Shown here in pieces: positions 16,931 to 25,185 of a stretch of 45,291 bases of DNA. The position numbers and the translations under genes were made by a program. The stretch's first letter is position 1; each line of letters opens with the position of its first letter. The notes beneath the pieces were generated by a model. The model had not been told where the DNA came from, searched no databases, and was given only the letters and a program-made list of their open reading frames with translations. The stretch is taken from contig CAMDKS010000023.1 of the NCBI GenBank assembly GCA_945900755.1, forward strand, positions 1-45,291, given 5' to 3'. The DNA comes from Bdellovibrio sp. ZAP7 (lineage in GTDB: Bacteria; Bdellovibrionota_B; Oligoflexia; Oligoflexales; RGVZ01).

Positions 16931-17527
16931 GTGACTATTAGATTATCAAAAATTTATACAAAAATTGGCGACAAAGGCTCGACACAGCTTGCTACGGGTG
17001 AGCGTGTTTCAAAAAGTAATATTCGCATAGAAGCCTATGGCACTGTTGACGAGTTAAATTCAGTGGTTGGTATCCTGCGCGATATCATCGAGAAGACGGC
17101 TGTTCCAAGCATCGACTGTAATGATATTATTCAAATGATTGCAAAAATTCAAAATGAACTTTTTGACGTTGGTGGCGAACTGTCTGTCCCGTCAGAGGTT
17201 CTGAATACAAAGCTTCAGCAGGTGGTTCAAAAGGCTGATATTGAACGCCTAGAGCGCGAGATTGATGCCTTTAATGAGAAGCTGCCGCCGCTCAATAATT
17301 TTGTTCTGCCTGGCGGCCACCTTGCAAATTCTACGGCACACCTTGCTCGAACGGTCTGCCGTAGAGCGGAGCGAGCTGTGGTCAAAATGTCGGAAGAGAT
17401 TGACGTTCGAGATCAAGCAAAAATATACCTAAATCGGCTGAGCGACTGGTTTTTTGTGCTTAGCCGAGAGTTGTCGCGTCGTCATGGAGTGGAAGAGGTC
17501 ATATGGGCTCAAAACAAAAAACTATAA
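16931..17527 (+). CDS. Cob(I)alamin adenosyltransferase (PduO type)
   Basis: A 198-residue protein starting at GTG 16931. KIYTKIGDKGSTQLATGERVSK is the ATP-binding N-terminus of PduO/MMAB-type adenosyltransferases. EAYGTVDELNSVVG and the C-terminal R-x-x-C-R-R-A-E-R motif (ARTVCRRAERAVV), then LNRLSDWFFVLSRE, complete the family pattern. The enzyme transfers the adenosyl group of ATP to cob(I)alamin, giving the coenzyme B12 form used by mutases and class II ribonucleotide reductase. No other cobalamin gene is in the window. Its 3' end overlaps the next gene by 25 bases. Confidence 0.9.
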   Translation: MTIRLSKIYTKIGDKGSTQLATGERVSKSNIRIEAYGTVDELNSVVGILRDIIEKTAVPSIDCNDIIQMIAKIQNELFDVGGELSVPSEVLNTKLQQVVQKADIERLEREIDAFNEKLPPLNNFVLPGGHLANSTAHLARTVCRRAERAVVKMSEEIDVRDQAKIYLNRLSDWFFVLSRELSRRHGVEEVIWAQNKKL

Positions 17528-17913
17528 TTAGAGCCTCTTGGTTGATAGCCTTGGTGATTTTACTGTGTTGGTCTACGTCCCAAAGTATGGCGGTGTTTTG
17601 GGCGACGACTCGCCATCCAAAAATTGCAAAAAGTACTATGCATTCGGAAGAAGCGGATTGGATCGAATATAAGCGCTCGGAGCAGAAATTTTTTCAGGGC
17701 TATGGCCTTTACCTACCATTAGAAGATATCATGTTGGTAGCACAACTTCCTTCGGGAGGAACTCGTTACGCAGATGCATTGAGGCGGACTTGTTCTGGAG
17801 TCTTAGCGGGCTCCGGTATTGCGATTTGGTTGCCGCTAAAAATTAAACTGCCGCTAGTTGGCGAAAGGGTCTTCGAATGGTGTTGGAAGCCTCCATTGCG
17901 TCGCCTGAAATGA
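17503..17913 (+). CDS. Small membrane-anchored protein, unknown
   Basis: A 136-residue frame with ATG at 17503, AGAGG 4 bases upstream, overlapping the adenosyltransferase by 25 bases. It has one hydrophobic N-terminal segment (WLIALVILLCWSTSQSMAVFWA), then a soluble region with EADWIEYKRSEQKFFQGYG and LEDIMLVAQLPSGGTRYADALRR. A second weakly hydrophobic stretch and a basic end, CWKPPLRRLK, follow. The spacing to both neighbours and the codon pattern suggest a real gene in the same transcript. I do not recognise a family. Confidence 0.55.
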   Translation: MGSKQKTIIRASWLIALVILLCWSTSQSMAVFWATTRHPKIAKSTMHSEEADWIEYKRSEQKFFQGYGLYLPLEDIMLVAQLPSGGTRYADALRRTCSGVLAGSGIAIWLPLKIKLPLVGERVFEWCWKPPLRRLK

Positions 17914-17927
17914 TTCAAGGAATACAA

Positions 17928-18632
17928 ATGAATTTAGGTTCAGAGACTCCATTGACTCGTCAAAAAATCGAGGCATCCATTTCCGTGGAAGAGTGCCTTG
18001 AGTCTGTCGTTGCTTGGGTTGAGCAAAATGCAGGAAAAAATTATTTTCTTAAGCCACTCGAAGAATTTCACGCGCGATATGGAAAAGTTAATTCCGAAGA
18101 TGATTTTTACCAAGCCAGAATGAATTATTTTTTGGAGAACTGCATTCTTGAGAGGCCGATGACTACAGTGTCTGGCGGGCGCACGCCCTTATCGTTCTTT
18201 ATCGAAAAAAATGCTCAGTATACTGCAGGTGAAGATGAAAATTCGGCTGTTTGGCGAGCCTTTTGCGGGTTTAGGCACTCTGTGTTTCAAGTCACCAAAT
18301 CAGGGGCCAATGCCATTGTTGTCAAGGATCTCGTCGCAGACAAAGTGATAAAAATTCAGTCTAAAGCCGGTGAGACACTGCAATATCTTGGCGCCAGATC
18401 TATTTTTCAAGGCTATATCTTTGGCCATCACAATCAGTATGTCTTAAGTCAGGGACTAATATTGCATCCAGAGCTGGCTAATAAAGAGATTTTGATGTTT
18501 ATCAAACAGCACCGCGGCATTCCAAAAATCCAGCCGTCAGAAATTATGAGAATTTTGGCCCAAATAAACATTAAATTTATGCGAATGCAACACGTGAATC
18601 CTAAAGTGATTTATCAAGCGATTTTTATATAG
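17928..18632 (+). CDS. Conserved-looking protein of unknown function upstream of pilB
   Basis: I start it at ATG 17928 because AAGG lies 6 bases upstream and this leaves a 14-base gap after the previous stop. A longer frame from 17877 would overlap that gene. The 234-residue product is soluble and has no clear motif beyond alternating charged helices (SVEECLESVVAWVEQNAGKN) and a central beta-rich part (VFQVTKSGANAIVVKDLVAD, KVIKIQSKAGETLQYL). Its end, MRMQHVNPKVIYQAIFI, is basic and hydrophobic. The genes on either side suggest, but do not prove, a link to pilus assembly. Confidence 0.6.
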   Translation: MNLGSETPLTRQKIEASISVEECLESVVAWVEQNAGKNYFLKPLEEFHARYGKVNSEDDFYQARMNYFLENCILERPMTTVSGGRTPLSFFIEKNAQYTAGEDENSAVWRAFCGFRHSVFQVTKSGANAIVVKDLVADKVIKIQSKAGETLQYLGARSIFQGYIFGHHNQYVLSQGLILHPELANKEILMFIKQHRGIPKIQPSEIMRILAQINIKFMRMQHVNPKVIYQAIFI

Positions 18633-18726
18633 TACCAAATCACATTCGCGGTAAGTCCTAAGTAAACTGTGGGAACTTGCCGATACCTAGGCGTTAGTTA
18701 TTAAACCGTCTAGGAGCGACAACCGT

Positions 18727-20451
18727 ATGGCTGCCCCCTCTCGAAATGTATTGCAAGATGAACTTATGGCTTTAGGCTTTTCGCCTGAGGATTTGCAGTC
18801 TGTTCAGTCCGCAATGGAGGTGCAAAAAATCAGCATGCTCACCGCATTAGAAGCGCTTCGCAAAGTTGATCCCAGGCAGCTTGTTGATGTTTTAGGGCCC
18901 ATTTTTGGTTGCCCGGTCGTGCATCTTGAGGATCGCGATGTACAGCAAAATATAATTGATTTGGTTCCGAAGGAATTAGCACAGAACTTTCGGTTTATAC
19001 CGATTGATCGAAGCGCTAATAATCTGATTGTTGCCACCGGAACCCCTCAGAACTCGGACATGATAAAGGCGATTCAATTACGCACCAATTTCTTTGTACG
19101 AACTGTCCTTGCGAGTGAATCCCGAGTAACCGAAGCATTAGCAAAATACTATGCAACAACCATGAATATGGCCGATCTGAAAGTCGATGAGTCCGGATTT
19201 GACGGTGGGGATGCGCAAAAAAGAAAGGAAATTGGAGGCGATTCCTCTGATGATGCTGGGATTACCAGGCTAGCCCACTATATTTTGCAACAGTGTCTAT
19301 CAACAGGGGCGTCCGATATTCACGTCGAGCCTTACGAAACCGAAATGCGAATTCGGCTACGAATAGACGGCTCGTTAGTCGAAATTCAAAAAGTCAAATT
19401 GGCCTGGAAAGAATCCCTCTTAACCAAATTCAAAATTATGGCCAATATGAATATTTCAGAGAAACGATTGCCACAGGACAACAACATGAGTATCTCGATT
19501 GGCGGCAAGCCTGTCGATTTTCGAGTGAATGCTTGTCCGACCGCCTATGGCGAGAAAATAGTTATGCGGATTTTGGACAAATCAAGCTTGCAAACGGACA
19601 TGACTAAACTTGGATTTGACCCGTCAGATCTCAAAAAATTTCAAGAGAGCATTCACTTATCCAACGGCATGGTTCTGGTTACGGGGCCTACTGGTTCTGG
19701 TAAAACCGTGACCTTGTATTCTGCTATGGCAGAGCTCAATAAGGTTGCCGACAACATTACAACCGCCGAAGACCCAGTTGAATTTACTCTGCCAGGCATT
19801 AATCAAGTGCCAATTAGAAACGACATCGGCCTGAATTTTGCCACGGCGCTGCGAGCCTTTTTGCGGCAGGATCCTGACATAATCATGGTTGGAGAGATAA
19901 GGGACTTGGAAACGGCGGAGATTGCGATTAAAGCCGCATTGACTGGTCACATGGTGCTGTCGACTCTCCACACAAATAGTGCGCCAGAAACGGTTACTCG
20001 CTTGCTCAATATGGGTGTGGAACCCTTTAACCTTGTTTCGGCGTTGACCTGTGTCGTAGCCCAGCGATTGTTGCGAAAAAATTGTGTCCGCTGCGTGGCT
20101 CCAGATCCCTCGGTTTCGGTTAAAAACTTAATTGAGTTGGGTTTTACCCCAGGATTCGCAGCAAAAGCCAGACCGATGAAGGGCACAGGCTGTGCGACGT
20201 GCAATAATTCCGGAGAAAAGGGCCGAATTGCCATTCACGAAGTATTGGTCATGGGTCCAGAAGTTCGGCAGGCCGTAGCCGACAAAGTTCCGCCGATGGA
20301 GCTTAAACTAATTTGCATGAGGGCAGGGATGAGGACTCTTCGGCAGGCTGCACTTTATAAAATGTCCCAAGGTATCGTTTCGTTGCAGGAGGCGGTAGGT
20401 GCTACGTTAGCAGATAACAATGTTGAGAGATCGGATCAAGACCCGGTATAA
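18727..20451 (+). CDS. pilB: Type IV pilus extension ATPase PilB
   Basis: A 574-residue GspE/PilB ATPase. The N-terminal MshEN-type domain (residues ~1-150) has the ALRKVDPRQLVDVLG region. The catalytic domain has GASDIHVEPYETEMRIRLRIDGSL, Walker A GPTGSGKT (about 319-326), an Asp box TTAEDPVEF, Walker B PDIIMVGEIRD (about 382-392) and the His box GHMVLSTLHTNSA. A zinc site is made of CVRC (~452) and CATC (~489), as in PilB. It powers pilin polymerisation at the inner membrane. pilT follows after 8 bases. The 94-base leader before ATG holds no obvious sigma54 site. Confidence 0.95.
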   Translation: MAAPSRNVLQDELMALGFSPEDLQSVQSAMEVQKISMLTALEALRKVDPRQLVDVLGPIFGCPVVHLEDRDVQQNIIDLVPKELAQNFRFIPIDRSANNLIVATGTPQNSDMIKAIQLRTNFFVRTVLASESRVTEALAKYYATTMNMADLKVDESGFDGGDAQKRKEIGGDSSDDAGITRLAHYILQQCLSTGASDIHVEPYETEMRIRLRIDGSLVEIQKVKLAWKESLLTKFKIMANMNISEKRLPQDNNMSISIGGKPVDFRVNACPTAYGEKIVMRILDKSSLQTDMTKLGFDPSDLKKFQESIHLSNGMVLVTGPTGSGKTVTLYSAMAELNKVADNITTAEDPVEFTLPGINQVPIRNDIGLNFATALRAFLRQDPDIIMVGEIRDLETAEIAIKAALTGHMVLSTLHTNSAPETVTRLLNMGVEPFNLVSALTCVVAQRLLRKNCVRCVAPDPSVSVKNLIELGFTPGFAAKARPMKGTGCATCNNSGEKGRIAIHEVLVMGPEVRQAVADKVPPMELKLICMRAGMRTLRQAALYKMSQGIVSLQEAVGATLADNNVERSDQDPV

Positions 20452-20459
20452 GGTGGCGT

Positions 20460-21557
20460 ATGAATTTTAATTTGCCGCAATTGCTGAAAGCACTCATCGA
20501 CCAAAAGGGAAGTGATTGCCACATTAGTGCCGGTGCGCCTCCACGTTTTCGAATCGACGGAGCATTGTTGCCGATAGATGTTCCTGTTCTAACAGCTCAA
20601 GAATGCATGACGCTTTGCTACAGCATCATGACTGACGACCAGGCTAAGGATTTGGAAGAGAACTACGAAATTGACTTGGCATTCAATGTCAAAAATTTGG
20701 CTCGTTTTCGAGCTAATATTTTTATGCAACGCGGAACCGTGTCTGGCTGTTTTAGGGCTATTCCACTGGAAATACCTTCGTTGAAAGATTTAAATATGCC
20801 ACCCCTGTTGGAAAAAATATGCAATCTACCGCGGGGTCTCGTTTTGGTGACCGGTCCAACTGGGTCAGGAAAGTCGACGACGATTGCCGCCATGATAGAC
20901 TTTATAAATACAACCTTGCCGAAGCATATTGTGACCATTGAAGATCCGGTTGAGATTGTTCACCAAGATAAAAAAAGTCTAATCAGGCAACGCGAGCTTG
21001 GGCAAGACACCAAGTCCTTCGGCCGAGCCTTAAAAAGTGCGCTTAGGCAAGATCCCGACGTCATTCTCATTGGAGAGTTACGAGACTTGGATACCATTAG
21101 CCTTGCCTTAACGGCAGCAGAAACGGGGCATTTGGTTTTTGCGTCACTGCATACCAACTCTTGCGTATCATCTTTAAACCGGATCATTGACGTTTTTCCA
21201 GGAAATCAACAAAGTCAGATTCGAACTCAATTAGCGGCGACAATTCAGGTGATTTTATCGCAACAACTTTTACCAGGCATCGGCGGCGGCAGAGCGCTGG
21301 CCATGGAAATATTGATTCCAACACCCGGAATTAGAAATTTAATTCGAGAAGACAAATTCAATCAAATATATGCAGCCATGCAGGCGGGGCAGGACGATTC
21401 AGGGATGCAGACCCTTAATCAGGCCCTAGTGCAATTGATTGCAGCGGGTAAGATTACCTCATTTTTGGCGTATGAAATCTCCTCGGATGCCAAAGAGTTG
21501 GACATGTTACTTTCAACGAGGGATAAAAACAAGCAGTCAGCAAAAATGAAGAGGTAA
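20460..21557 (+). CDS. pilT: Type IV pilus retraction ATPase PilT
   Basis: A 365-residue PilT. It begins with the short PAS-like N-terminal domain (KGSDCHISAGAPPRFRIDGALLPID). Then come Walker A GPTGSGKS (about 132-139), Asp box TIEDPVEIVH, Walker B PDVILIGELRD (about 199) and His box GHLVFASLHTNS. The C-terminal AIRNLIRE-like motif is GIRNLIREDK. This motif and the lack of a zinc site separate PilT from PilB. It drives pilus depolymerisation and twitching. The gene lies 8 bases after pilB and 9 bases before pilC. Confidence 0.95.
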   Translation: MNFNLPQLLKALIDQKGSDCHISAGAPPRFRIDGALLPIDVPVLTAQECMTLCYSIMTDDQAKDLEENYEIDLAFNVKNLARFRANIFMQRGTVSGCFRAIPLEIPSLKDLNMPPLLEKICNLPRGLVLVTGPTGSGKSTTIAAMIDFINTTLPKHIVTIEDPVEIVHQDKKSLIRQRELGQDTKSFGRALKSALRQDPDVILIGELRDLDTISLALTAAETGHLVFASLHTNSCVSSLNRIIDVFPGNQQSQIRTQLAATIQVILSQQLLPGIGGGRALAMEILIPTPGIRNLIREDKFNQIYAAMQAGQDDSGMQTLNQALVQLIAAGKITSFLAYEISSDAKELDMLLSTRDKNKQSAKMKR

Positions 21558-21566
21558 GGTAACGTT

Positions 21567-22844
21567 ATGGCTAGCTATACATACAAAGCAAAAAACGGTG
21601 CTGGCAAATCGGTAACGGGTACAATTACGGCTCCATCAGTAGGTGTCGCAACGAGTACGCTGCAACGTCAGAGAATGCGTATTATCAGCATAAAAGAAGT
21701 ACAGCTAGGTGAAGACGGCAAATCTGCTGGGGGGACATCTCTTTTTGGGGGCCGTCTTAAAATCGACGCAAGTGGAAATATAAGTTTTGGCGGTTCGGAT
21801 AGCTATAAGGCTACGGATAAAGATTTAATTGTTATGACAAAACAGCTTTCTGTCATGCTAATGAGCGGTTTGCCGGTGAATCAATCCTTAAATATTTTGT
21901 CCACTCAGCAGGCCAATCCCCAGTTTGGAAAAGTATTGGACGGTGTGCGCAAAGCTATCGAGGATGGAAATGGACTGGGTGCGGCGATGGGGCGATATCC
22001 TAAGAGTTTTGATTCACTTTATTTGTCCATGATAAAAGCTGGAGAGGAAAGTGGGCGCCTTCCAGATATTATGGGTAAGCTTTTAACCTATATTGAGAAG
22101 TCCGCGAAAATTAAGTCACAGGTTAAGTCAGCCATGATGTACCCGACCGTTGTCATTGTCGTCGCGATTGCCGTTATGCTTCTTTTGCTTGGGTTTGTTG
22201 TTCCCGTTTTTGCTAGCCAGTTTAAGGGTGCAGGTAAGCAATTGCCTGCGATCACTCAATTTGTGGTGTCGCTATCGGATTTTGTAAAGGCTTCATGGTG
22301 GAAAATGGGTTTGGGTGGAGCAGCCGTGATTTTCAGCTTGAGCAAATTTCAAGAGACGGAAAAAGGTCGATATTTTTTTGATGCGCTGAGCCTGAAAGCT
22401 CCTGTTTTGGGAGACGTCATGCGAAAAATAGCGGTGGGCCGATTTTGTTCAACCATGGGGTCGATGCTAACCTCCGGAGTCAATTTACTTCAAGCACTGA
22501 CAATATGTGCAACGTCAGCGGGGAACGTTGTTATAGAAAAATTTGTACTGTACTGCAAAAGTGAGATTGAAACAGGTAAGCAGTTGAGCCAGCCACTATC
22601 GTCGACCACACTATTTCCAAAAATGGTTATTTCCATGATACAAGTGGGTGAACAGTCCGGTAAGATGGATACAATGCTGGAAAAAGTTGCCGTTTTTTAT
22701 GAAGAAGAAGTCGATGAGGCGCTCAAAACCATGCTTAGTTTGATAGAGCCTATGATGATTGTTGGCATAGGGATCATGGTCGGATTTTTGGTCATTGCAA
22801 TGTATCTACCTATGATGGATCTCGGCAGCACCGTAGGCGAATAG
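21567..22844 (+). CDS. pilC: Type IV pilus inner-membrane platform protein PilC
   Basis: A 425-residue PilC/GspF protein with two T2SSF repeats. The first has KQLSVMLMSGLPVNQSLNIL, then YPKSFDSLYLSMIKAGEESGRLP. The second has IAVGRFCSTMGSMLTSGVNLLQAL, then MVISMIQVGEQSGKMDTMLEKVA. Three membrane helices are visible: VVIVVAIAVMLLLLGFVVPVF, a weaker one around WWKMGLGGAAVIFSL, and MMIVGIGIMVGFLVIAMYL. It anchors PilB/PilT at the membrane. Relative to textbook PilC there is an insert of about 25 Gly/Ser-rich residues (SAGGTSLFGG...ISFGGSD) after the N-terminal strand. It ends 6 bases from a convergent gene. Confidence 0.95.
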   Translation: MASYTYKAKNGAGKSVTGTITAPSVGVATSTLQRQRMRIISIKEVQLGEDGKSAGGTSLFGGRLKIDASGNISFGGSDSYKATDKDLIVMTKQLSVMLMSGLPVNQSLNILSTQQANPQFGKVLDGVRKAIEDGNGLGAAMGRYPKSFDSLYLSMIKAGEESGRLPDIMGKLLTYIEKSAKIKSQVKSAMMYPTVVIVVAIAVMLLLLGFVVPVFASQFKGAGKQLPAITQFVVSLSDFVKASWWKMGLGGAAVIFSLSKFQETEKGRYFFDALSLKAPVLGDVMRKIAVGRFCSTMGSMLTSGVNLLQALTICATSAGNVVIEKFVLYCKSEIETGKQLSQPLSSTTLFPKMVISMIQVGEQSGKMDTMLEKVAVFYEEEVDEALKTMLSLIEPMMIVGIGIMVGFLVIAMYLPMMDLGSTVGE

Positions 22845-22849
22845 GAATA

Positions 22850-23077
22850 TCAAACTGTCCACGTATTTTGGCAATCTGAACATGTGTACTTCCATCTCTG
22901 CTCTTGCCAAACGGCTTGAGCGAGATCTTTGTTTTTGCAGCGTGGGCACACCACATTTTTGTGATTATGCTTGCATGAGCTGTTTCGACACCGAGTCCCA
23001 TCTGGGTAATTCTCGTCTGCGATTGCGGGGCCACTGCACGTAGGGCATCTAGAAGCGGATCTTCTCTGTTGATTCAT
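22850..23077 (-). CDS. Small double zinc-ribbon protein
   Basis: A 75-residue protein with four Cys pairs: C11/C14, C30/C35, C44/C47 and C66/C69. The second half, CPRCKNKDLAQAVWQEQRWKYTCSDCQNTW, is a classic zinc ribbon like those of TFIIS or transposon-type ribbons. The first half (CPTCSGPAI...CRNSSC) is a less regular one. Such proteins bind nucleic acid or other proteins; no specific role is inferable. Its ATG follows the stop of the VTT protein by one base, so the two are co-translated. It is convergent with pilC. Confidence 0.7.
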   Translation of the reverse strand: MNQQRRSASRCPTCSGPAIADENYPDGTRCRNSSCKHNHKNVVCPRCKNKDLAQAVWQEQRWKYTCSDCQNTWTV

Positions 23078-23078
23078 T

Positions 23079-23795
23079 TTATTTTTTCTCCGAAACTATG
23101 GATTGGATTCTTGAGAGGAGAACCAGAATAGCGCAACTAAGGACGACTAAAATTCGATACGGCTCTATTGAAAAACCGAGTGACTGATTAACGACGGCGC
23201 ATCCGATGCTCGCCCCTGCGAGGCTATAGCCTGCCGAATGAAGAAGCGAACTAGAAAAAATGCCAGCAAGAAATGACTGTAGACTTAGGTGGGGGACCTT
23301 TGCGGCGACTATAAAGCCAAAGAACGGATACGGAAGTGGTGCTACTAGTCCCTGAATGGCAGTCCAAGCATACCCCGTCCCAGGGCGCTGATTCATCATG
23401 TGCTGAAACCAAGGTTTATTTTCTAAATAATCGTCTAGCACTTTAGGCAGTTTCTGGTTGCTAATATAAAGTCGACCAATTCCCCATAAAATTAAAGAGC
23501 CTAAAGCTATGGAAATAGACGTGAGAGGTACGGCGATAAAGGGGCCGGTCAACACACCGGCCGCAACCGCAATCAACGACGAGGGAATCCCGATAAGGGC
23601 GCCTATCGTGCCGACAAGCACTAAGCGGCCAAGCATTCTTGGCCCGCCTTGGCGCAGTTGGGATTGAATAGAGTCGCAGTCGGTAGTGGCAAAATTAATA
23701 GCCAAATGATAAAGCACAAAGGCTAAGGCCACACCTGTGCCGATGCGTAGTAGGCTTTGGTAGTTTGGTCGACTCATTAGTGAAAGTTGGGGCAC
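23079..23795 (-). CDS. VTT/TVP38-family membrane protein
   Basis: I choose GTG 23795, because AAGAAGG lies 6 bases upstream, over the longer frame from 23819. About 238 residues and six hydrophobic segments, including LRIGTGVALAFVLYHLAI, IPSSLIAVAAGVLTGPFIAVPL, SLILWGIGRLYI and YRILVVLSCAILVLLS. The Gly/Pro-rich re-entrant motifs (GALIGIPSSLIAVAAGVLTG, APLPYPFFGFIVAAKVPHLS) fit the VTT (DedA/TMEM41/TVP38) family. Members move phospholipids or anionic lipid carriers across the membrane. It is co-translated with the small zinc-ribbon protein and divergent from the cysteine-cluster gene, 37 bases apart. Confidence 0.7.
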   Translation of the reverse strand: MPQLSLMSRPNYQSLLRIGTGVALAFVLYHLAINFATTDCDSIQSQLRQGGPRMLGRLVLVGTIGALIGIPSSLIAVAAGVLTGPFIAVPLTSISIALGSLILWGIGRLYISNQKLPKVLDDYLENKPWFQHMMNQRPGTGYAWTAIQGLVAPLPYPFFGFIVAAKVPHLSLQSFLAGIFSSSLLHSAGYSLAGASIGCAVVNQSLGFSIEPYRILVVLSCAILVLLSRIQSIVSEKK

Positions 23796-23832
23796 GCAAC
23801 ACCTTCTTTTATCTCGCACAGGAAATTATTGT

Positions 23833-24486
23833 TTGGATAAGCATAGCCGTTACAACAACTACACTCAACTACTGTCTAAAGTAGACGCTATGTTCGCTCA
23901 GGTAAAAGGGCGGCATGAAGGTCAATTTCAGTGCATTGCTGGTTGTTTTGGCTGCTGTCAAGCAGGGCTGACGGTTTCCAATGTGGAGGCTACTCGAATT
24001 TCGGGCTGGTTGAGTGAGCGTGCGTCCGTCTCAGCCAAAATCCGCGATCGCTCGCAGATGCTAAATGATCCAGAACTCTGCAGCTTGCTAGATCGTGAAG
24101 GGCGATGCTCAATCTACGAAGTGCGACCGGTCATTTGTCGAAGTCACGGAATGCCTGTTTCGTTCGAGGAAATGCCCGAGGAGATCGGAGGGGACGTGAA
24201 TGATCATTCGTCCTATGTCTTGACTAACAGCGTGGCCTCAACGAACTCCGAAGGCTTGGAGCCTGCGTCCGAAAATTCTGTTAATACGAAGATCGACGAA
24301 CAGCGAGATGTGTGCCCCCTAAATTTTGAGGGTGAAGATCTGGGCGCCTTAGCTGAGGCGGATGTGCTGTCATTGGAAAAACTTAATGTACTACTTAGTT
24401 TAATAAATATTCAGTTTGATAAACAGCATGCGGGCGAGCGTGTGCCTTTAATGGACCTTTTAACAAACGCGCAAATTATAAAGTAG
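23833..24486 (+). CDS. YkgJ-type cysteine-cluster protein
   Basis: A 217-residue protein starting at TTG 23833 (AGGA about 9 bases upstream). The cysteine pattern C34-x3-C38-x2-C41-C42 (CIAGCFGCCQAG) plus C92 and C102 (GRCSIYEVRPVICRSHG) is that of the CxxCxxCC / UPF0153 (YkgJ) family. This family is thought to bind a metal, probably zinc or an Fe-S cluster. The region around residues 115-165 (GGDVNDHSSYVLTNSVAS...) is a low-complexity Ser/Asn/Glu insert not usual for the family, followed by another Cys (CPLNFEG). Function is unknown. Confidence 0.75.
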   Translation: MDKHSRYNNYTQLLSKVDAMFAQVKGRHEGQFQCIAGCFGCCQAGLTVSNVEATRISGWLSERASVSAKIRDRSQMLNDPELCSLLDREGRCSIYEVRPVICRSHGMPVSFEEMPEEIGGDVNDHSSYVLTNSVASTNSEGLEPASENSVNTKIDEQRDVCPLNFEGEDLGALAEADVLSLEKLNVLLSLINIQFDKQHAGERVPLMDLLTNAQIIK

Positions 24487-24575
24487 TGTTACACATATAT
24501 GTATTTTATGACAATATAGACGCGGGTCGCATGAAAATGCTGACTAGTATTCAACTATTTAAGCCTAATAGTATC

Positions 24576-24699
24576 TAGTGCTTGTTCGGAGTTCTCTGAA
24601 TCAAGGCGCGAGGAGTCGGAAAGGCGGAGTTTACTTCCGGTAAATGAGCATTTGCTGGCGACAAGCAACGCCGAGTCAGGGAACTCCGAACAAGCACTA
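24576..24699. repeat. 124-bp palindromic repeat with 17-bp terminal inverted repeats
   Basis: TAGTGCTTGTTCGGAGT (24576-24592) is exactly complementary to 24683-24699. The interior also pairs in part: a TCAAGGCG/CGCCGAGTCA region and a GTTTAC-TTCCG-GTAAAT mini-hairpin at about 24631-24648. There is no coding potential. The size, perfect ends and internal structure suggest a MITE or REP-like dispersed repeat. A 25-base stretch very similar to its ends lies at 44451-44475. Confidence 0.7.
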
Positions 24700-25075
24700 A
24701 TTATTGTATGCTTTAGGACGCCACATTATTCTTCTCTCCTTAGCGCATATTATTGCGTCTTGTTGAGTTTATTTAATACCAAGTTCTCTGATAATTGAAC
24801 TGTAATTCTTGCAATGGTCGCGTAGGTGGCTTATTCATCAAGCTTAGAATTTCATACTTTCATGATCGGCTATTGCCTGTCCACTATGATCACCAAGGTA
24901 TGGATCTGAAAACCATCGAAGACACTTGGGGCGACTGCAAAAGCAGATTTAGTTCGAGAAATTTCCGAAACGAATCAGTCGAAACTGCTTCAGGATTTGT
25001 AAGGTCGCGACATTATTTGGTTCAAAAATGTCAAGAAAGGTGCGGGACTTTTGTCTATAAATTCATGAAGATTTA
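24700..25075. other. Intergenic, possible gene debris
   Basis: About 375 bases between the palindromic repeat and tRNA-Leu. A 100-codon TTG-started frame (24795-25097) runs into the tRNA gene and has no binding site, so I do not call it. In another frame 24927-25010 reads KTLGATAKADLVREISETNQ before a stop, which looks like a helical C-terminus and may be debris of a lost gene. Confidence 0.35.
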
Positions 25076-25160
25076 TGGTGCTCAGACCGGGACTTGAACC
25101 CGGACACCTTACGGCATACGCCCCTCAAACGTACGTGTCTACCAATTCCACCACCTGAGC
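25076..25160 (-). tRNA. tRNA-Leu (anticodon GAG)
   Basis: Read on the minus strand, the acceptor stem GCTCAGG pairs with TCTGAGC. It is followed by discriminator A and an encoded CCA (25076-25078). The D-arm is GGTGGAATTGGTAGACAC. The anticodon arm TACGT-TTGAGGG-GCGTA gives GAG. A long variable arm and GGTTCAAGTCC T-loop region complete a class II tRNA. The first 25 bases on the 5' side (including one flanking base) are duplicated at 26300-26324. Confidence 0.95.
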
Positions 25161-25161
25161 A
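25137..25161. repeat. 25-base direct repeat, tRNA-Leu copy (possible att site)
   Basis: This is the 5' portion of tRNA-Leu plus one flanking base. It is identical to 26300-26324 in the same orientation. The DNA between the copies holds hicBA and one secreted-protein gene. Confidence 0.6.
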
Positions 25162-25185
25162 AATGCGAACCTTTATCATTAAACC

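Noticed and set aside
18633..18726. Possible sigma54 promoter before pilB (TGGGAACTTGC)
   Set aside because: The GG and GC elements are only 6 bases apart, against the 10 required.
24795..25097. 100-codon plus-strand frame from a TTG
   Set aside because: It runs into the tRNA-Leu gene, has no ribosome binding site and no recognisable domain.
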